Shown here in pieces: positions 18,248-27,176 of a stretch of 64,000 nucleotides of DNA. How positions within the stretch are numbered: the first letter of the stretch is position 1; every line of letters starts with the position of its first letter. This DNA comes from Kitasatospora sp. MAA19. Its GTDB lineage: Bacteria; Actinomycetota; Actinomycetes; Streptomycetales; Streptomycetaceae. Under the pieces are notes generated by a model, which was not told where the DNA came from, did not search any database, and saw only the letters and a program-made list of their open reading frames with translations. Where the stretch lies: the NCBI RefSeq assembly GCF_029894125.1, contig NZ_JARXYZ010000025.1, positions 1-64,000 on the forward strand, given 5' to 3'. The translations under genes and the position numbers were made by a program.

Positions 18248-19099
18248 ATGCCGTCTTCCGACACCAACGGCACCAGCGGCGAGGAGTTCACCGCAGGCGT
18301 GCTGCACGGAGCAGTGCGCGAGCACGCCGGAGCGGTGCTGAGCGAGCACGGGGTGCTGCGGCTCGCCAGGCTGGGCGGGCGCGACGACGTGCTCATCGCG
18401 GCTGGCCGGCTGATGTCCTCGCTGTGGAAGCACCGGGATGCCGACCCGGACTCTCTGACCGTCATCCGCGACACCGGCCGCCACGACGGTCGGCCGGGCT
18501 TCGCCGGCCTGGGGCGCGGCACCCTGCCCCTGCACACCGAGTGCGCGCAGCACCCGGATCCGCCCCGTCTGCTCCTGCTGGCGTGCGCACGCGCCGGCGA
18601 CACCGGCGGCGAGAGCCTGCTGGTGGACGGCCAGGCCGTCCTCGCCGAGCTGGCCGCCCACCACCCTGCCGCCATCGAGGCGCTCTCCGCGGAGCGAGCC
18701 GCCTACTTCGGCGGATCGGGCGGCCACTTCGCCCCGGTCCTCCAGCAGCTGCCCGCCAGCCGCTGGCGGCTGCGCCTGCGTCAGGACGGCCTCGCCCGGT
18801 TCTCGCCCGAAGCGGACGCGCACCTGCCCGCTCTTCGCAAGGCCATCGACCGCAACACCCGCCGGCTGCGGCTGGCCCCCGGGCAGGGTGTCGTGCTGGA
18901 CAACCATCGTCTGCTGCACGGCCGCACCGCGTTCTCGGGCGAGCGGCTGATACTGCGCGCTCTGGGCGATCCGCACTCCGCGCTCGGCCTCGGCCCGGGC
19001 TTCCCCGCGCCGTGGTCCACGGCTCGCCCCACTGCCCTGCACGAGGTGACCCGCCGCGCGGGCGATCTCGATGAACAGCTGCTCACCGCACGCAGTTGA
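18248..19099 (+). CDS. TauD/TfdA-family Fe(II)/2-oxoglutarate dioxygenase
   Basis: A 283-aa protein of the TauD/TfdA (clavaminate synthase-like) family. The iron ligands appear to be His96-x-Glu98 (LPLHTECAQH) and His224 (LLHGRTAF), with a 2-oxoglutarate-binding Arg near 233-237. HxE rather than HxD is known in clavaminate synthase-type members. A frame is open for a long way upstream, but ATG at 18248, with GGGAG about 10 nt before it, is the natural start. It is the first gene of the lanthipeptide operon. It probably hydroxylates or otherwise oxidises the peptide or a building block; hydroxylation of an Asp would parallel known class I lanthipeptide tailoring. Confidence 0.85.
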   Translation: MPSSDTNGTSGEEFTAGVLHGAVREHAGAVLSEHGVLRLARLGGRDDVLIAAGRLMSSLWKHRDADPDSLTVIRDTGRHDGRPGFAGLGRGTLPLHTECAQHPDPPRLLLLACARAGDTGGESLLVDGQAVLAELAAHHPAAIEALSAERAAYFGGSGGHFAPVLQQLPASRWRLRLRQDGLARFSPEADAHLPALRKAIDRNTRRLRLAPGQGVVLDNHRLLHGRTAFSGERLILRALGDPHSALGLGPGFPAPWSTARPTALHEVTRRAGDLDEQLLTARS

Positions 19100-19142
19100 C
19101 CGTCGGCGCGCGGCACTGCCGCCTCACCGTCTCCTGGTGACG

Positions 19143-19163
19143 CGGGGCGCGTCCCGCGCCCCG
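19143..19163 (+). terminator. Hairpin between dioxygenase and precursor
   Basis: CGGGGCGCG (19143-19151), a 3-nt loop, and CGCGCCCCG (19155-19163) form a perfect 9-bp stem. It lies 44 bp after the dioxygenase stop and 41 bp before the precursor start. It could partly terminate transcription or mark an RNA processing site. No T run follows. Confidence 0.45.
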
Positions 19164-19204
19164 GCTCCAGGTCTCACAAGGAAAACCCTCAAGGAGGAGC
19201 CGCC

Positions 19205-19375
19205 ATGGCTCAGAAGATCACGGCCGAGACCAAGGCCACCACGCCCGCCGCCGTCGGCGAGGAGTTCGACCTCGACGTCCGCACCGTCGAGACCACCGAC
19301 GCGGCCAGCCTGCAGACCCTGACCGACGACGGCTGCGGCAGCACCTGCGGCGCCTGCACCACCGGCCTGCACTGA
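19205..19375 (+). CDS. FxLD-type class I lanthipeptide precursor, 56 aa
   Basis: An ATG with AAGGAGG at 19191-19197 (7-nt spacing) opens a 56-residue peptide. The leader holds FDLD at residues 21-24, matching the F-x-L-D box recognised by LanB enzymes in FxLD lanthipeptide systems. The C-terminal region has Cys44, Cys48 and Cys51 and dehydratable Thr38, Thr40, Ser46, Thr47, Thr52 and Thr53. Asp41-Asp42-Gly43 directly precedes Cys44; Asp-Gly is the favoured site for the isoaspartate chemistry of LanS-type methyltransferases. A strong stem-loop follows the stop. LanB, LanC and the methyltransferase fusion lie downstream. The leader cleavage site and ring pattern cannot be read from the sequence. 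Confidence 0.88.
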   Translation: MAQKITAETKATTPAAVGEEFDLDVRTVETTDAASLQTLTDDGCGSTCGACTTGLH

Positions 19376-19381
19376 CCCGAC

Positions 19382-19421
19382 CGGCCGGTGCCCCGGGGAC
19401 GACCTCCCGGGGCACCGGCCG
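19382..19421 (+). terminator. Strong stem-loop between precursor and lanB
   Basis: CGGCCGGTGCCCCGGG (19382-19397) pairs perfectly with CCCGGGGCACCGGCCG (19406-19421) around an 8-nt loop. It starts 7 bp after the precursor stop and ends 43 bp before the lanB start. This position is typical of an attenuator or mRNA-stabilising hairpin that lets the precursor be made in excess over the enzymes. Confidence 0.7.
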
Positions 19422-19464
19422 CCACCACCGTCCCGTTCCGTCTCCGACTGCGAGGTCCGCGGCC

Positions 19465-22400
19465 ATGCGCCCTCCTGCTTCCACGGCTCCCTACCGCTCC
19501 GCCGGCGTGGCGCTGGTGCGCGCCGTCGCCCACCCCGACCTGCAGGTTCCCGCCTGGCCCGACCTTGACGGCGACGCACCCGCGGCGACGCACCCGCGGC
19601 GACGGGCCAGCGAGCGCGATGGCTGCGCGCGGTGTGGGCGGACAGGCGGCTCGCCCAGGCCCTCGGCGTGGCCAGCCCGGTCCTTGCCCGTCGCGTCGCC
19701 CAGCTGACCGCCACCCCCTCGCCCGCGCCGCGAGACGTGCGGCGCGCTGTACTCTCCACCGCCCGCTACCTGGTTCGTGCTGCCGGCCGCCCCACCCCGT
19801 TCGGGCATTTCGCCGGCGTGCAGGCGGCGTCGTTCGGACCGTCCTGCGACCTGCGCTGGGGCGAGGGGCATCACGTTGTCACCCGCACCTCGGCGGCCCG
19901 GATCGCCCGGGCGATCGAGCAGCTGGAGCGCTGCCCCTCCGTGCTGGCCCGTCTGGACGTGACGGCGAACACCACCGTCCAGGTGCGCGGCGACCGTCTC
20001 GTCGTCTCCCACCGCCCGCTCGCCCGGCCCGGCGGCGGCACGTCTGCGGCCGAGACGACTCTGCGCCACACCCGCCCCGTCGCGTTCGCCCTCGCCGCCG
20101 CGCGCCGGCCGCTCCGGTTCCGCGGCCTTGCCGACAAGGTCCATGCCGAGTTCCCCACCGCGAACGCCGAACAGGTCACCGGCATCCTGTCCGAGCTCGT
20201 CGCCCAGCAGGTGCTCATCACGAACCTTCATGCCCCGGCGACCGAGCCCGACCCGCTCGGGCACATCCTGGCGTCCCTGGAGAACGCCGGCGCCGACGAA
20301 GTCGCCGTAGCGGCCGAGCCCCTGGCAGACCTACGCGCCACCAGTGCCTCCGGGCACGGCTTGCTCGTGTCGGCCGTGGACCTGCGGCTGGACGCCGACC
20401 TCGTCCTCCCTCAGACGGTGGCCGACGAGGCCGCGCGCGCCGCCCAGCTGCTCGCCCGGCTCAGCGCCGCTCCCAACGGCACGGCAGCGTGGCGGGCGTA
20501 CCACCAGAAGTTCTACGAGCGCTACGGCCGCGGCGCGCTGGTGCCGCTGCTCGATGTGGTGGCGGACAACGGGATCGGCTGGCCCGACGGCTACCCCGGC
20601 GCCCGGCCCGCCGAGAAGCCGCGCTTCGACGAACGCGACGAACTGCTCGCCGCCCTCGCCCAGCGGGCCGCTCTCGACGGGGCGCGCGAGGTCGTCCTCG
20701 ACGAGGCGCTGCTGGCCTCCCTCCATCTGGGCCCGGACGAGCCGCGCCTGCCTCCGCACCTGGAGATCGTCGCCCGCGTCCACGCCCTCAGCCAGGAGGC
20801 GCTCGACCGGGGCGACTTCCGGCTGGAGGTGGTCTCGGTGTCCCGGGCCGCCGGCGTCTCGGTCGGCCGTTTCCTCCACCTCCTCGAACCCGGGCACCGG
20901 ACGGCGTTCACCGACCTGCTGACGAACCTGCCGACGATGGACGAGCACGCCGTCACCGCGCAGCTCTCGTTCCCTCCGCTGGACGCGGCTACCGGGCACG
21001 TCGCCCGGAGCCTGCCGACGGGCCAGCTGGTGATCAGCCTCGCCGAGCACCGCCCCGCTGGCGATAGCGTCCTCGGCCCCGAGGACCTGGCGGTGGGCTG
21101 CGACGGTCGGCGCATGTACCTGGCCGCGCCGGCGCTCGGCGTGCGGGTCGAGGCCGCCGCCACCCACGCCCTCAACCTGCGCACCCACACCCCGCCGCTC
21201 GCCCGGCTGATCACCGAGCTGTCCCGCGCCCAGACCGCGCAGGTCACCCGCTTCGACTGGGGTTCCCTCCGCACACTGCCGTTCCGGCCCCGGCTACGGC
21301 ACCGGCGAGTCATCCTCTCCCCGGCCGCCTGGCGGCTCACCGCCGCCGAGCTCCCCGCAGGCAACGCTCCGCAGCAGCAGTGGGACGAGGCCCTCACGTC
21401 GTGGATGAAGCGGCGCCGGGCACCGCGGCGCGTGCTGCTGGCCGCCGACAGCCAGGGCCTGCCGCTCGACCTTGACCACCCCGGCCACCGGGCCCTGCTG
21501 CGCGACCACCTGCGCTCCGCCCCGCACGCGGTCCTCGTCGAGGAGCCCCATCCGGCCGACCTCGGTTGGGCTGGCGGCCGGGCCCACGAGATCGTTGTTC
21601 CCGCCACCGCCACCCGCTCTCCGGCCTGGCCGCGCCTGCCCAAGCCCACCCCGGCCCGGATCCTGCCGCGGGGCCACGGCGACGCCCCGGGCACCTCCCG
21701 GGTGCTCCTCGCCTCCCTCTACGTCGACCTGGAGCGCCAGGACACCGTCCTCACCCGGCACCTGCCCGACCTCCTGGACCGGCTCGGCAACCCGAAGTGG
21801 TGGTTCGTGCGCTTCCGCGACCCGCGCCAGCACCTGCGGCTGCGCATCGCCCTGCCCTCCCCAGCCGCCTTCGGCCCCGCCACCACCGCGATCAGCACCT
21901 GGACCGCCGAACTCCACCAGGCCGGACTGCTGTCCGAGGTCGTGTACCCCACCTCGTACACCGAGACCGGACGGTGGGGAGAAGGCCCGGCCTGGGCCGC
22001 GGCGGAGGAGGTCTTCCGCGCCGACTCCGCCGCCGTCCTCGCCCAGCTGTCCCAGCCCGCGCTGCCCGGCCGGCAGGCACTGCTCGCCGCCCACGCGCTC
22101 GCCACTGCGGCAGGGTTCACCGGCTCCACCACCGCCGGACTGCGCTGGCTCGTCGACAACGTCCCCGCCCAAGCCCCGGCCACGGTGCCCAGACCCGTCT
22201 TCCGCGAGGCCGTGCGCCTCGCGGACCCGGCCCGCAACTGGGCCGCGCTACGCGCCGAGCCCGGGGGTTCCGCCATCGCCGACGCCTGGGCTCGGCGCCA
22301 CCAGGCCCTCGACGCCTACCGCCGGCACTTCCCCGGCCCCCACACCCAGGGCGTGCAGGCGGACGACGTCCTCGGCTCCCTCCTGCACTGCAGCTTCGTC

Positions 22401-22496
22401 CGCGCACACCGCATCGACTTCGACGACGAGGCCCAGGTCCTCTACCTGGCCCGCGCAGCCGCCCTCGCCCACCTCTCCCGGGACGGTGACCGATGA
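19465..22496 (+). CDS. LanB lantibiotic dehydratase, frameshifted near N-terminus
   Basis: The product dehydrates Ser/Thr of the precursor using glutamyl-tRNA. ATG at 19465 encodes a typical start (YRSAGVALVRAVAHPDL), then the frame is lost in a 14-bp tandem duplication at 19571-19598. The rest is read in another frame, from the ARWLRAVWADRRLAQ segment just upstream of GTG 19632 to the stop at 22496. Removing one 14-bp copy joins the parts into 1005 aa, the usual LanB length. The N-terminal two-thirds is the glutamylation domain, and about the last 290 residues (from RVLLASLYVDL) are the SpaB_C/thiopeptide-type elimination domain. As written, translation could start only at GTG 19632, losing about 50 residues. 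The stop overlaps the LanC start. Confidence 0.8.
19571..19604 (+). repeat. 14-bp tandem duplication inside lanB
   Basis: GCGACGCACCCGCG occurs at 19571-19584 and again at 19585-19598, followed by a partial third copy (GCGACG, 19599-19604). The unit is not a multiple of three and shifts the lanB frame. Deleting one copy restores the expected LanB reading frame exactly. Confidence 0.9.
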
Positions 22497-23752
22497 CCAC
22501 CCCGCACCCCGCTCTTCGGTTGTCCGACCGGATCGCCGAACTCCTCGCCGACCCGGCCGACGCGCCGGAGGCGTGGACGTCCCGTCCGCAGTGGCGCCAG
22601 TCCCTCGCCCACGGCGCGCCCGGCATCGCCCTGCTCCACATCGAACGCGCCGCCACCGGCCGGGGCCCGTGGGAGCCGGTACGCGCCTGGCTGTCGGTCG
22701 CGGCCGACGTCCCGGTGACGAGCGGAGCGGACAGCTACCTGTACTACGGCGCTCCGGCGCTCGCGCACGCCCTCGCCTGCGCCGCCCAGGCCCGCCTCGG
22801 CTCCCACCAACGCGCCCTCGACCACCTCGACCAGGCCGTGACCGCCGACGCGGTGCGCCGCTGCGACGAGGCCACCGCCCGGATCGACCACGGCGACCTG
22901 CCGGTACTCGCCGAGTTCGACACCATCCGCGGACTTGCTGGCCTCGGCGCCGTACTCCTGTGCCTGGCCCCCGACGGCGACGCGATCCGCCGGGTCCTGG
23001 GCTACCTCGTCCGCCTCACCGAGGACGTCAAGCACAACGGTGAGCTGTTGCCCGGCTGGTGGACCGCGAGCGGACCGTCCGGGAAGCCGGACGAGCGTTT
23101 CCCTGGCGGGCACGCCAACACCGGCGTGGCGCACGGCATCGCCGGTCCCCTCGCCCTGCTCGCCCTCGCGCTGCGGCACGGCGTAGAGGTCAACGGACAA
23201 CGCGAGGCCATCGGCACGATCCTGGCCTGGCTGGAGCGCTGGCGAGACCATCACACCTGGCCGTACTGGGTCACACCCGCACACCTGACCGGCCCCACCC
23301 GCAGGCCAATGCCGCCGCAGCGGCCGAGCTGGTGCTACGGCACCGCCGGCGTCACGCGCGCCCAGCAACTCGCCGCCCTCGCCATCGACGACCCCCGCCT
23401 GCGCCACGACGCCGAGACCGCCCTCGCCACCGCGTTGGTCGACCCGAAGGCGCTCGCCGCGACCACCGACCTGTCGGCCTGCCACGGCTACGCCGGGCTC
23501 GCCCACATCGCCCACCGCGCCGCCACCGACGCCTCCCCGCGCGACGCCGCCCGGCTCCGCTCGGCCGCCGACCTGCTCCTGGACACCATCCACCCGCCGC
23601 ACACCGACCCCGACGAACAGGCCCGCCGCCTCCTCACTACGGCAGGACCCGCGTTCCTGGAAGGCGCGGCCGGCACCGCCCTCACCCTGCTCGCCCCCGC
23701 CATCGGCACCACTCCCGCGACCCGCTGGGATGCCTGCCTCCTGATCGCCTGA
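22493..23752 (+). CDS. LanC lanthionine cyclase
   Basis: A 419-aa LanC. The zinc ligands are Cys281 (SWCYGTAG), Cys330 and His331 (SACHGYAG); the conserved catalytic-region His214 lies in AHGIAGP. It should add Cys thiols to dehydrated residues of the precursor, forming (methyl)lanthionine rings. Length and double-glycine GxxG repeats suit the (alpha/alpha) toroid fold. It starts with ATG in a 4-bp overlap with lanB and ends 15 bp before the methyltransferase fusion. All three metal ligands are present, so it should be active. Confidence 0.92.
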   Translation: MTTPHPALRLSDRIAELLADPADAPEAWTSRPQWRQSLAHGAPGIALLHIERAATGRGPWEPVRAWLSVAADVPVTSGADSYLYYGAPALAHALACAAQARLGSHQRALDHLDQAVTADAVRRCDEATARIDHGDLPVLAEFDTIRGLAGLGAVLLCLAPDGDAIRRVLGYLVRLTEDVKHNGELLPGWWTASGPSGKPDERFPGGHANTGVAHGIAGPLALLALALRHGVEVNGQREAIGTILAWLERWRDHHTWPYWVTPAHLTGPTRRPMPPQRPSWCYGTAGVTRAQQLAALAIDDPRLRHDAETALATALVDPKALAATTDLSACHGYAGLAHIAHRAATDASPRDAARLRSAADLLLDTIHPPHTDPDEQARRLLTTAGPAFLEGAAGTALTLLAPAIGTTPATRWDACLLIA

Positions 23753-23767
23753 CCGAGGACCGATCCG

Positions 23768-25855
23768 ATGACCACCGACTGGATCCAGCACACCATCACC
23801 CCCGCCCACCGGGAAACACCCGAGCGCCTCGCCGCCGAACGCCTCGCCCCCGTCCTCAACGCCGCCCAGGACTCCGGCGCGCTGGACGGCTGGTGGTACA
23901 TGCGCAAGGAGGGCCTGCGGCTGCGCTACCGCGCCGCCGCGCCCGAGCCCGCCGTCACCGCGCTGCTGGACACGCTCGTCGAGGGGGGACTCGTCGAGGG
24001 CTGGGCCACCGTGATCTACGAACCGGAGACCGAGGCATTCGGTGGCCCCGAAGCCATGGAGGTCGCCCACCGACTCTTCCACGCCGACAGCCGGCACCTG
24101 CTGGCACGGGCAGCCGAGCCCGGCCCGCCCGCGCTCGGCCGGGCCGAGACCGTCGCCGTCCTCGTCTCCGCCATGCTCCGCGCCGCCGGACTCGACTGGT
24201 ACGAACAGGGCGACGTCTGGGCGAAGTTCGCCATGCTCCGCGACGCCCCCGCCCCCGTGCCGCCCGAGCGGGCGGCCACCCTGACCGCCGCCATGCAGCA
24301 CCTGATGCACCTCGACACCTGGGCACTCACCCGCGACACCACCCCGCTCGCCCACCACGGCGGCTGGGTCCACGCCTTCCAGCAGGCCGGGCAGGACCTC
24401 GCCCGCCTCGCCCGCGACGGCGTTCTCACCCGCGGGCTGCGCTCCGTCCTCGCGCACCACCTTCTCTTCCACGCCAACCGCTCCGGCCTGCCGGTCGACC
24501 ATCAAGCCGCCATGGCCGCACGGGCGTTGGACGCCGTCTTCCACTCCGACGAGGGCCCCGCGCCCTCGGCTTCCACCATCCACGCCACCACTAAGGTCGC
24601 CCACATGACTACCCTCGGCAACGAAACCGATTCCGCCACCCCGGCCGCCGAGCAGCTGCGCGCCGCCCTCACCGACCGACTCCTCGACCAGGGCGCCATC
24701 CGCACCGCCACGGTCGAGGCCGCCTTCCGCGCCGTGCCCCGCGAGCCCTTCCTGCCCGGCTTCCCGCTGGAGGTCGCCTACGCGGACAACCCCATCTACA
24801 CGAAGACCGACGGCTCCGGAGCCCAGATCAGCGCCGCCTCCCAGCCCGCGATCGTCGCCATGATGCTCGGACAGCTCGGCGCCCAGCCCGGCGAGAAGAT
24901 CTTCGAGGCCGGGGCCGGTACCGGTGTCAACGCCGCCTACATGGCCACCATCGTCGGTCCCAGCGGGCACGTGGTCGCCGTGGACGTAGACGAAGACCTC
25001 GTCGACGGCGCCCGCAAGCACCTCTCGGACTCCGGCATCACCAACGTCGACGTGGTTCTCGGCGACGGCGCGCTCGGGTACCCCGACGGCGCCCCGTACG
25101 ACCGCGTCATCGCCACGGTGAGCACCAGCGAGATGCCCACCGCCTGGCTTCAGCAGGTCAAGCCCACCGGGCGTATCGTCCTGCCACTGCGCCTGCGCGG
25201 CACCGCCAGCCGGGTCATCGCCTTCGAGCGCCACGGCGACTCCTGGGCGTCCGTCAACGACCGGCTCGCCGTCTTCATGCCACTGCGCGGCAGCATGGAC
25301 GACGCCCGCCGCACCGTCACCCTCACCGGCGAGGGCGACGTCACCCTCCAGGTCCACAAGGACCAGGACGAGGCGGTCAACGCCGAACTCCTGGCTGGCG
25401 TCCTCGACGGCGAGCGCTACGACGCCTGGAGCGGCGTGACCATCCCGGCCGGCACCACCTACGAGTACCAGGACCTGTGGCTGGCCCTCCGGCTCCCGAC
25501 CTCCCTCATGCGGATGAGCGTGACCGGCAACGCCCGCGACCGCGGCGTGCACCCCATGTTCGGCTGGGGCGCTATGGCCACCATCCACGCCGACTCCCTC
25601 GCCTACCTCACCCTGCGCCCCGGCGAGCCCGATGCCGACGGCCGTAAGACGTACGAGACCGGCGCCATCGGCCACGGCCCCGCCGGCGAACTGCTCGCCG
25701 ACCTCGTCGCCGAGGAGATCCGTACCTGGAACGCCGGCTTCCGAGGCCGGACCCTGCGCTTCGAACTCCCCGACAACCCTGCCACTGCGGACCCGGGCGC
25801 TGGCCGCTTCGTCCTGGACCGCCCCAACCACCCGATCACCGTCATCTGGGAGTGA
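23768..25855 (+). CDS. Thiopeptide-type domain fused to FxLD-system methyltransferase
   Basis: A 695-aa two-part protein. Residues 1 to about 265 resemble the thiopeptide-type bacteriocin biosynthesis/SpaB_C domain (elimination or glutamyl lyase module). From about 285 on is a protein-isoaspartate O-methyltransferase-like enzyme of the FxLD lanthipeptide system, with the SAM-binding FEAGAGTG at 379-386 and a C-terminal family extension. Relatives such as OlvSA methylate a core Asp and give isoaspartate via succinimide. The core Asp42-Gly43 is a fitting target. Met280 (position 24605) opens the methyltransferase part, but only a weak AAGG precedes it, so I treat the protein as one fusion. Its stop overlaps the next start (GTGA). 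Confidence 0.88.
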   Translation: MTTDWIQHTITPAHRETPERLAAERLAPVLNAAQDSGALDGWWYMRKEGLRLRYRAAAPEPAVTALLDTLVEGGLVEGWATVIYEPETEAFGGPEAMEVAHRLFHADSRHLLARAAEPGPPALGRAETVAVLVSAMLRAAGLDWYEQGDVWAKFAMLRDAPAPVPPERAATLTAAMQHLMHLDTWALTRDTTPLAHHGGWVHAFQQAGQDLARLARDGVLTRGLRSVLAHHLLFHANRSGLPVDHQAAMAARALDAVFHSDEGPAPSASTIHATTKVAHMTTLGNETDSATPAAEQLRAALTDRLLDQGAIRTATVEAAFRAVPREPFLPGFPLEVAYADNPIYTKTDGSGAQISAASQPAIVAMMLGQLGAQPGEKIFEAGAGTGVNAAYMATIVGPSGHVVAVDVDEDLVDGARKHLSDSGITNVDVVLGDGALGYPDGAPYDRVIATVSTSEMPTAWLQQVKPTGRIVLPLRLRGTASRVIAFERHGDSWASVNDRLAVFMPLRGSMDDARRTVTLTGEGDVTLQVHKDQDEAVNAELLAGVLDGERYDAWSGVTIPAGTTYEYQDLWLALRLPTSLMRMSVTGNARDRGVHPMFGWGAMATIHADSLAYLTLRPGEPDADGRKTYETGAIGHGPAGELLADLVAEEIRTWNAGFRGRTLRFELPDNPATADPGAGRFVLDRPNHPITVIWE

Positions 25856-27015
25856 CCCACGTGCACCCGACCGGATCGACCGCCCAGCGCTTCCCGCTGG
25901 TCGCACGCCACCGGCCCGCGTGCCTGCCCCTGAACTCCCGTGTCGGCCGGCTCTGCGAGCTGGCCGACACTGCCGCCCGGCAGGCCGACCCGGGCCTCGC
26001 GTCCACCGTCTTCAACCAGGCGGCCCTCCTCGCCTCCGACCTCGCCCTGACCGACTACGCCCGCGAGCTGTGCCACCGCCACGCCGCCCTCTACCTCACC
26101 CGCGGCCCGCTCCCCGCGATGAGCGCCATCCGCGGCCTCGAACCCGTCGTCAACATCGCCCGCCTCCACATCCGCGCCGGCTACCCCCAGCACGGCTACC
26201 GCCTCCTCCGCGACCTCTACCGCGCCGTCATCAACGACACCGAGACCTCCCTCGACGGCATCGCCGTCCCCGCCCACCTCACAGAGACCGACGAGCAGCG
26301 CGGCGAGGTCCGCCAGTGGCTGTGGCGCGTCGTCCTCGCCGACGGCACCCGCGCCCTCACCTCCGCCGGCCGCTGGAACAGGGCCCTGCGCCACATCAAG
26401 GAGCATCGCGGCATCGGCCGGCGCATCCTCGACGGCCGCCAGGTCGCCGTCCTCGCCCGCGCCACCGCCGACGACCTTCCCGGCGCCCTCGCCCTGCTGG
26501 CCGCCACCGAGCCGGGCGAGGCGTGGGAGGACGCCGTCACCGCGGTGCTCACCGCGCTGTGCTACCCCGGCGACCAGCGTGCCGCCGAGGCCGCGATCGA
26601 CCACTGCCTCGCCTTCGAACCGGACGAGGGCCTGGCCGTGTTCACCACCCGCCTCGCCCTGAACGCGCTCGACGCCGTCGGCCCGGACACGCCCGCCGCC
26701 CGAAACCTGATCGAGCAGCTGTCCAGCCGAACGGGTGAAATGGGCGACGGCTACGCGCTGCGCGACCTCCTCGGCCACCCGGGCGTCCGCGACCACCTCG
26801 AACCCGGCCGAACGGCCGAGCTCGAACAGGCTCTCGCCGCCTGCGCGCTGGGCTCCGCCACCCTCCCCGAGCCCGTCCGCGGCCAGCTGGAGGACGCCCT
26901 CGCCCGCGCCCGGGAGGTGCTCGAAACCTCCCCGTTCGACCCGGGCTCGCCCGGAGGTAATCCGCTTGAACGCCACACTCGAACAGCACCATCATCGGAG
27001 GCCGCCAACCTCTAG
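25852..27015 (+). CDS. Hypothetical helical protein of the lanthipeptide operon
   Basis: A 387-aa soluble protein starting GTG in a GTGA overlap with the methyltransferase fusion. It is Ala/Leu/Arg-rich and mostly alpha-helical, with TPR-like pairs (DPGLASTVFNQAALLASDLAL; AARNLIEQLSSRTGEM) and no transmembrane segment or catalytic motif. The tight overlap argues that it belongs to the lanthipeptide pathway or to the NUDIX operon that follows 161 bp later. A scaffold or regulator is possible but not shown. Confidence 0.65.
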   Translation: MTHVHPTGSTAQRFPLVARHRPACLPLNSRVGRLCELADTAARQADPGLASTVFNQAALLASDLALTDYARELCHRHAALYLTRGPLPAMSAIRGLEPVVNIARLHIRAGYPQHGYRLLRDLYRAVINDTETSLDGIAVPAHLTETDEQRGEVRQWLWRVVLADGTRALTSAGRWNRALRHIKEHRGIGRRILDGRQVAVLARATADDLPGALALLAATEPGEAWEDAVTAVLTALCYPGDQRAAEAAIDHCLAFEPDEGLAVFTTRLALNALDAVGPDTPAARNLIEQLSSRTGEMGDGYALRDLLGHPGVRDHLEPGRTAELEQALAACALGSATLPEPVRGQLEDALARAREVLETSPFDPGSPGGNPLERHTRTAPSSEAANL

Positions 27016-27176
27016 GCCGTTCCTTAACTCAGTTCCACAGAAAGCAACTTGGGTGCCGGAGCGCCCTGGCTCAGTGCACTTGCCCGCCCGCGCGCCGGCT
27101 GTGTCCGCAGGAGCCACGGCGAAGACCAGCGCCGGCTGGCGGGCTGTGTCCGCCCGAGAGACCGAGGAGTCAACCG

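Noticed and set aside
22442..25906. Antisense open frame of over 1100 codons against LanC and the methyltransferase
   Set aside because: Gly/Val/Gln-rich shadow translation with no domain; the opposite strand carries conserved enzymes.
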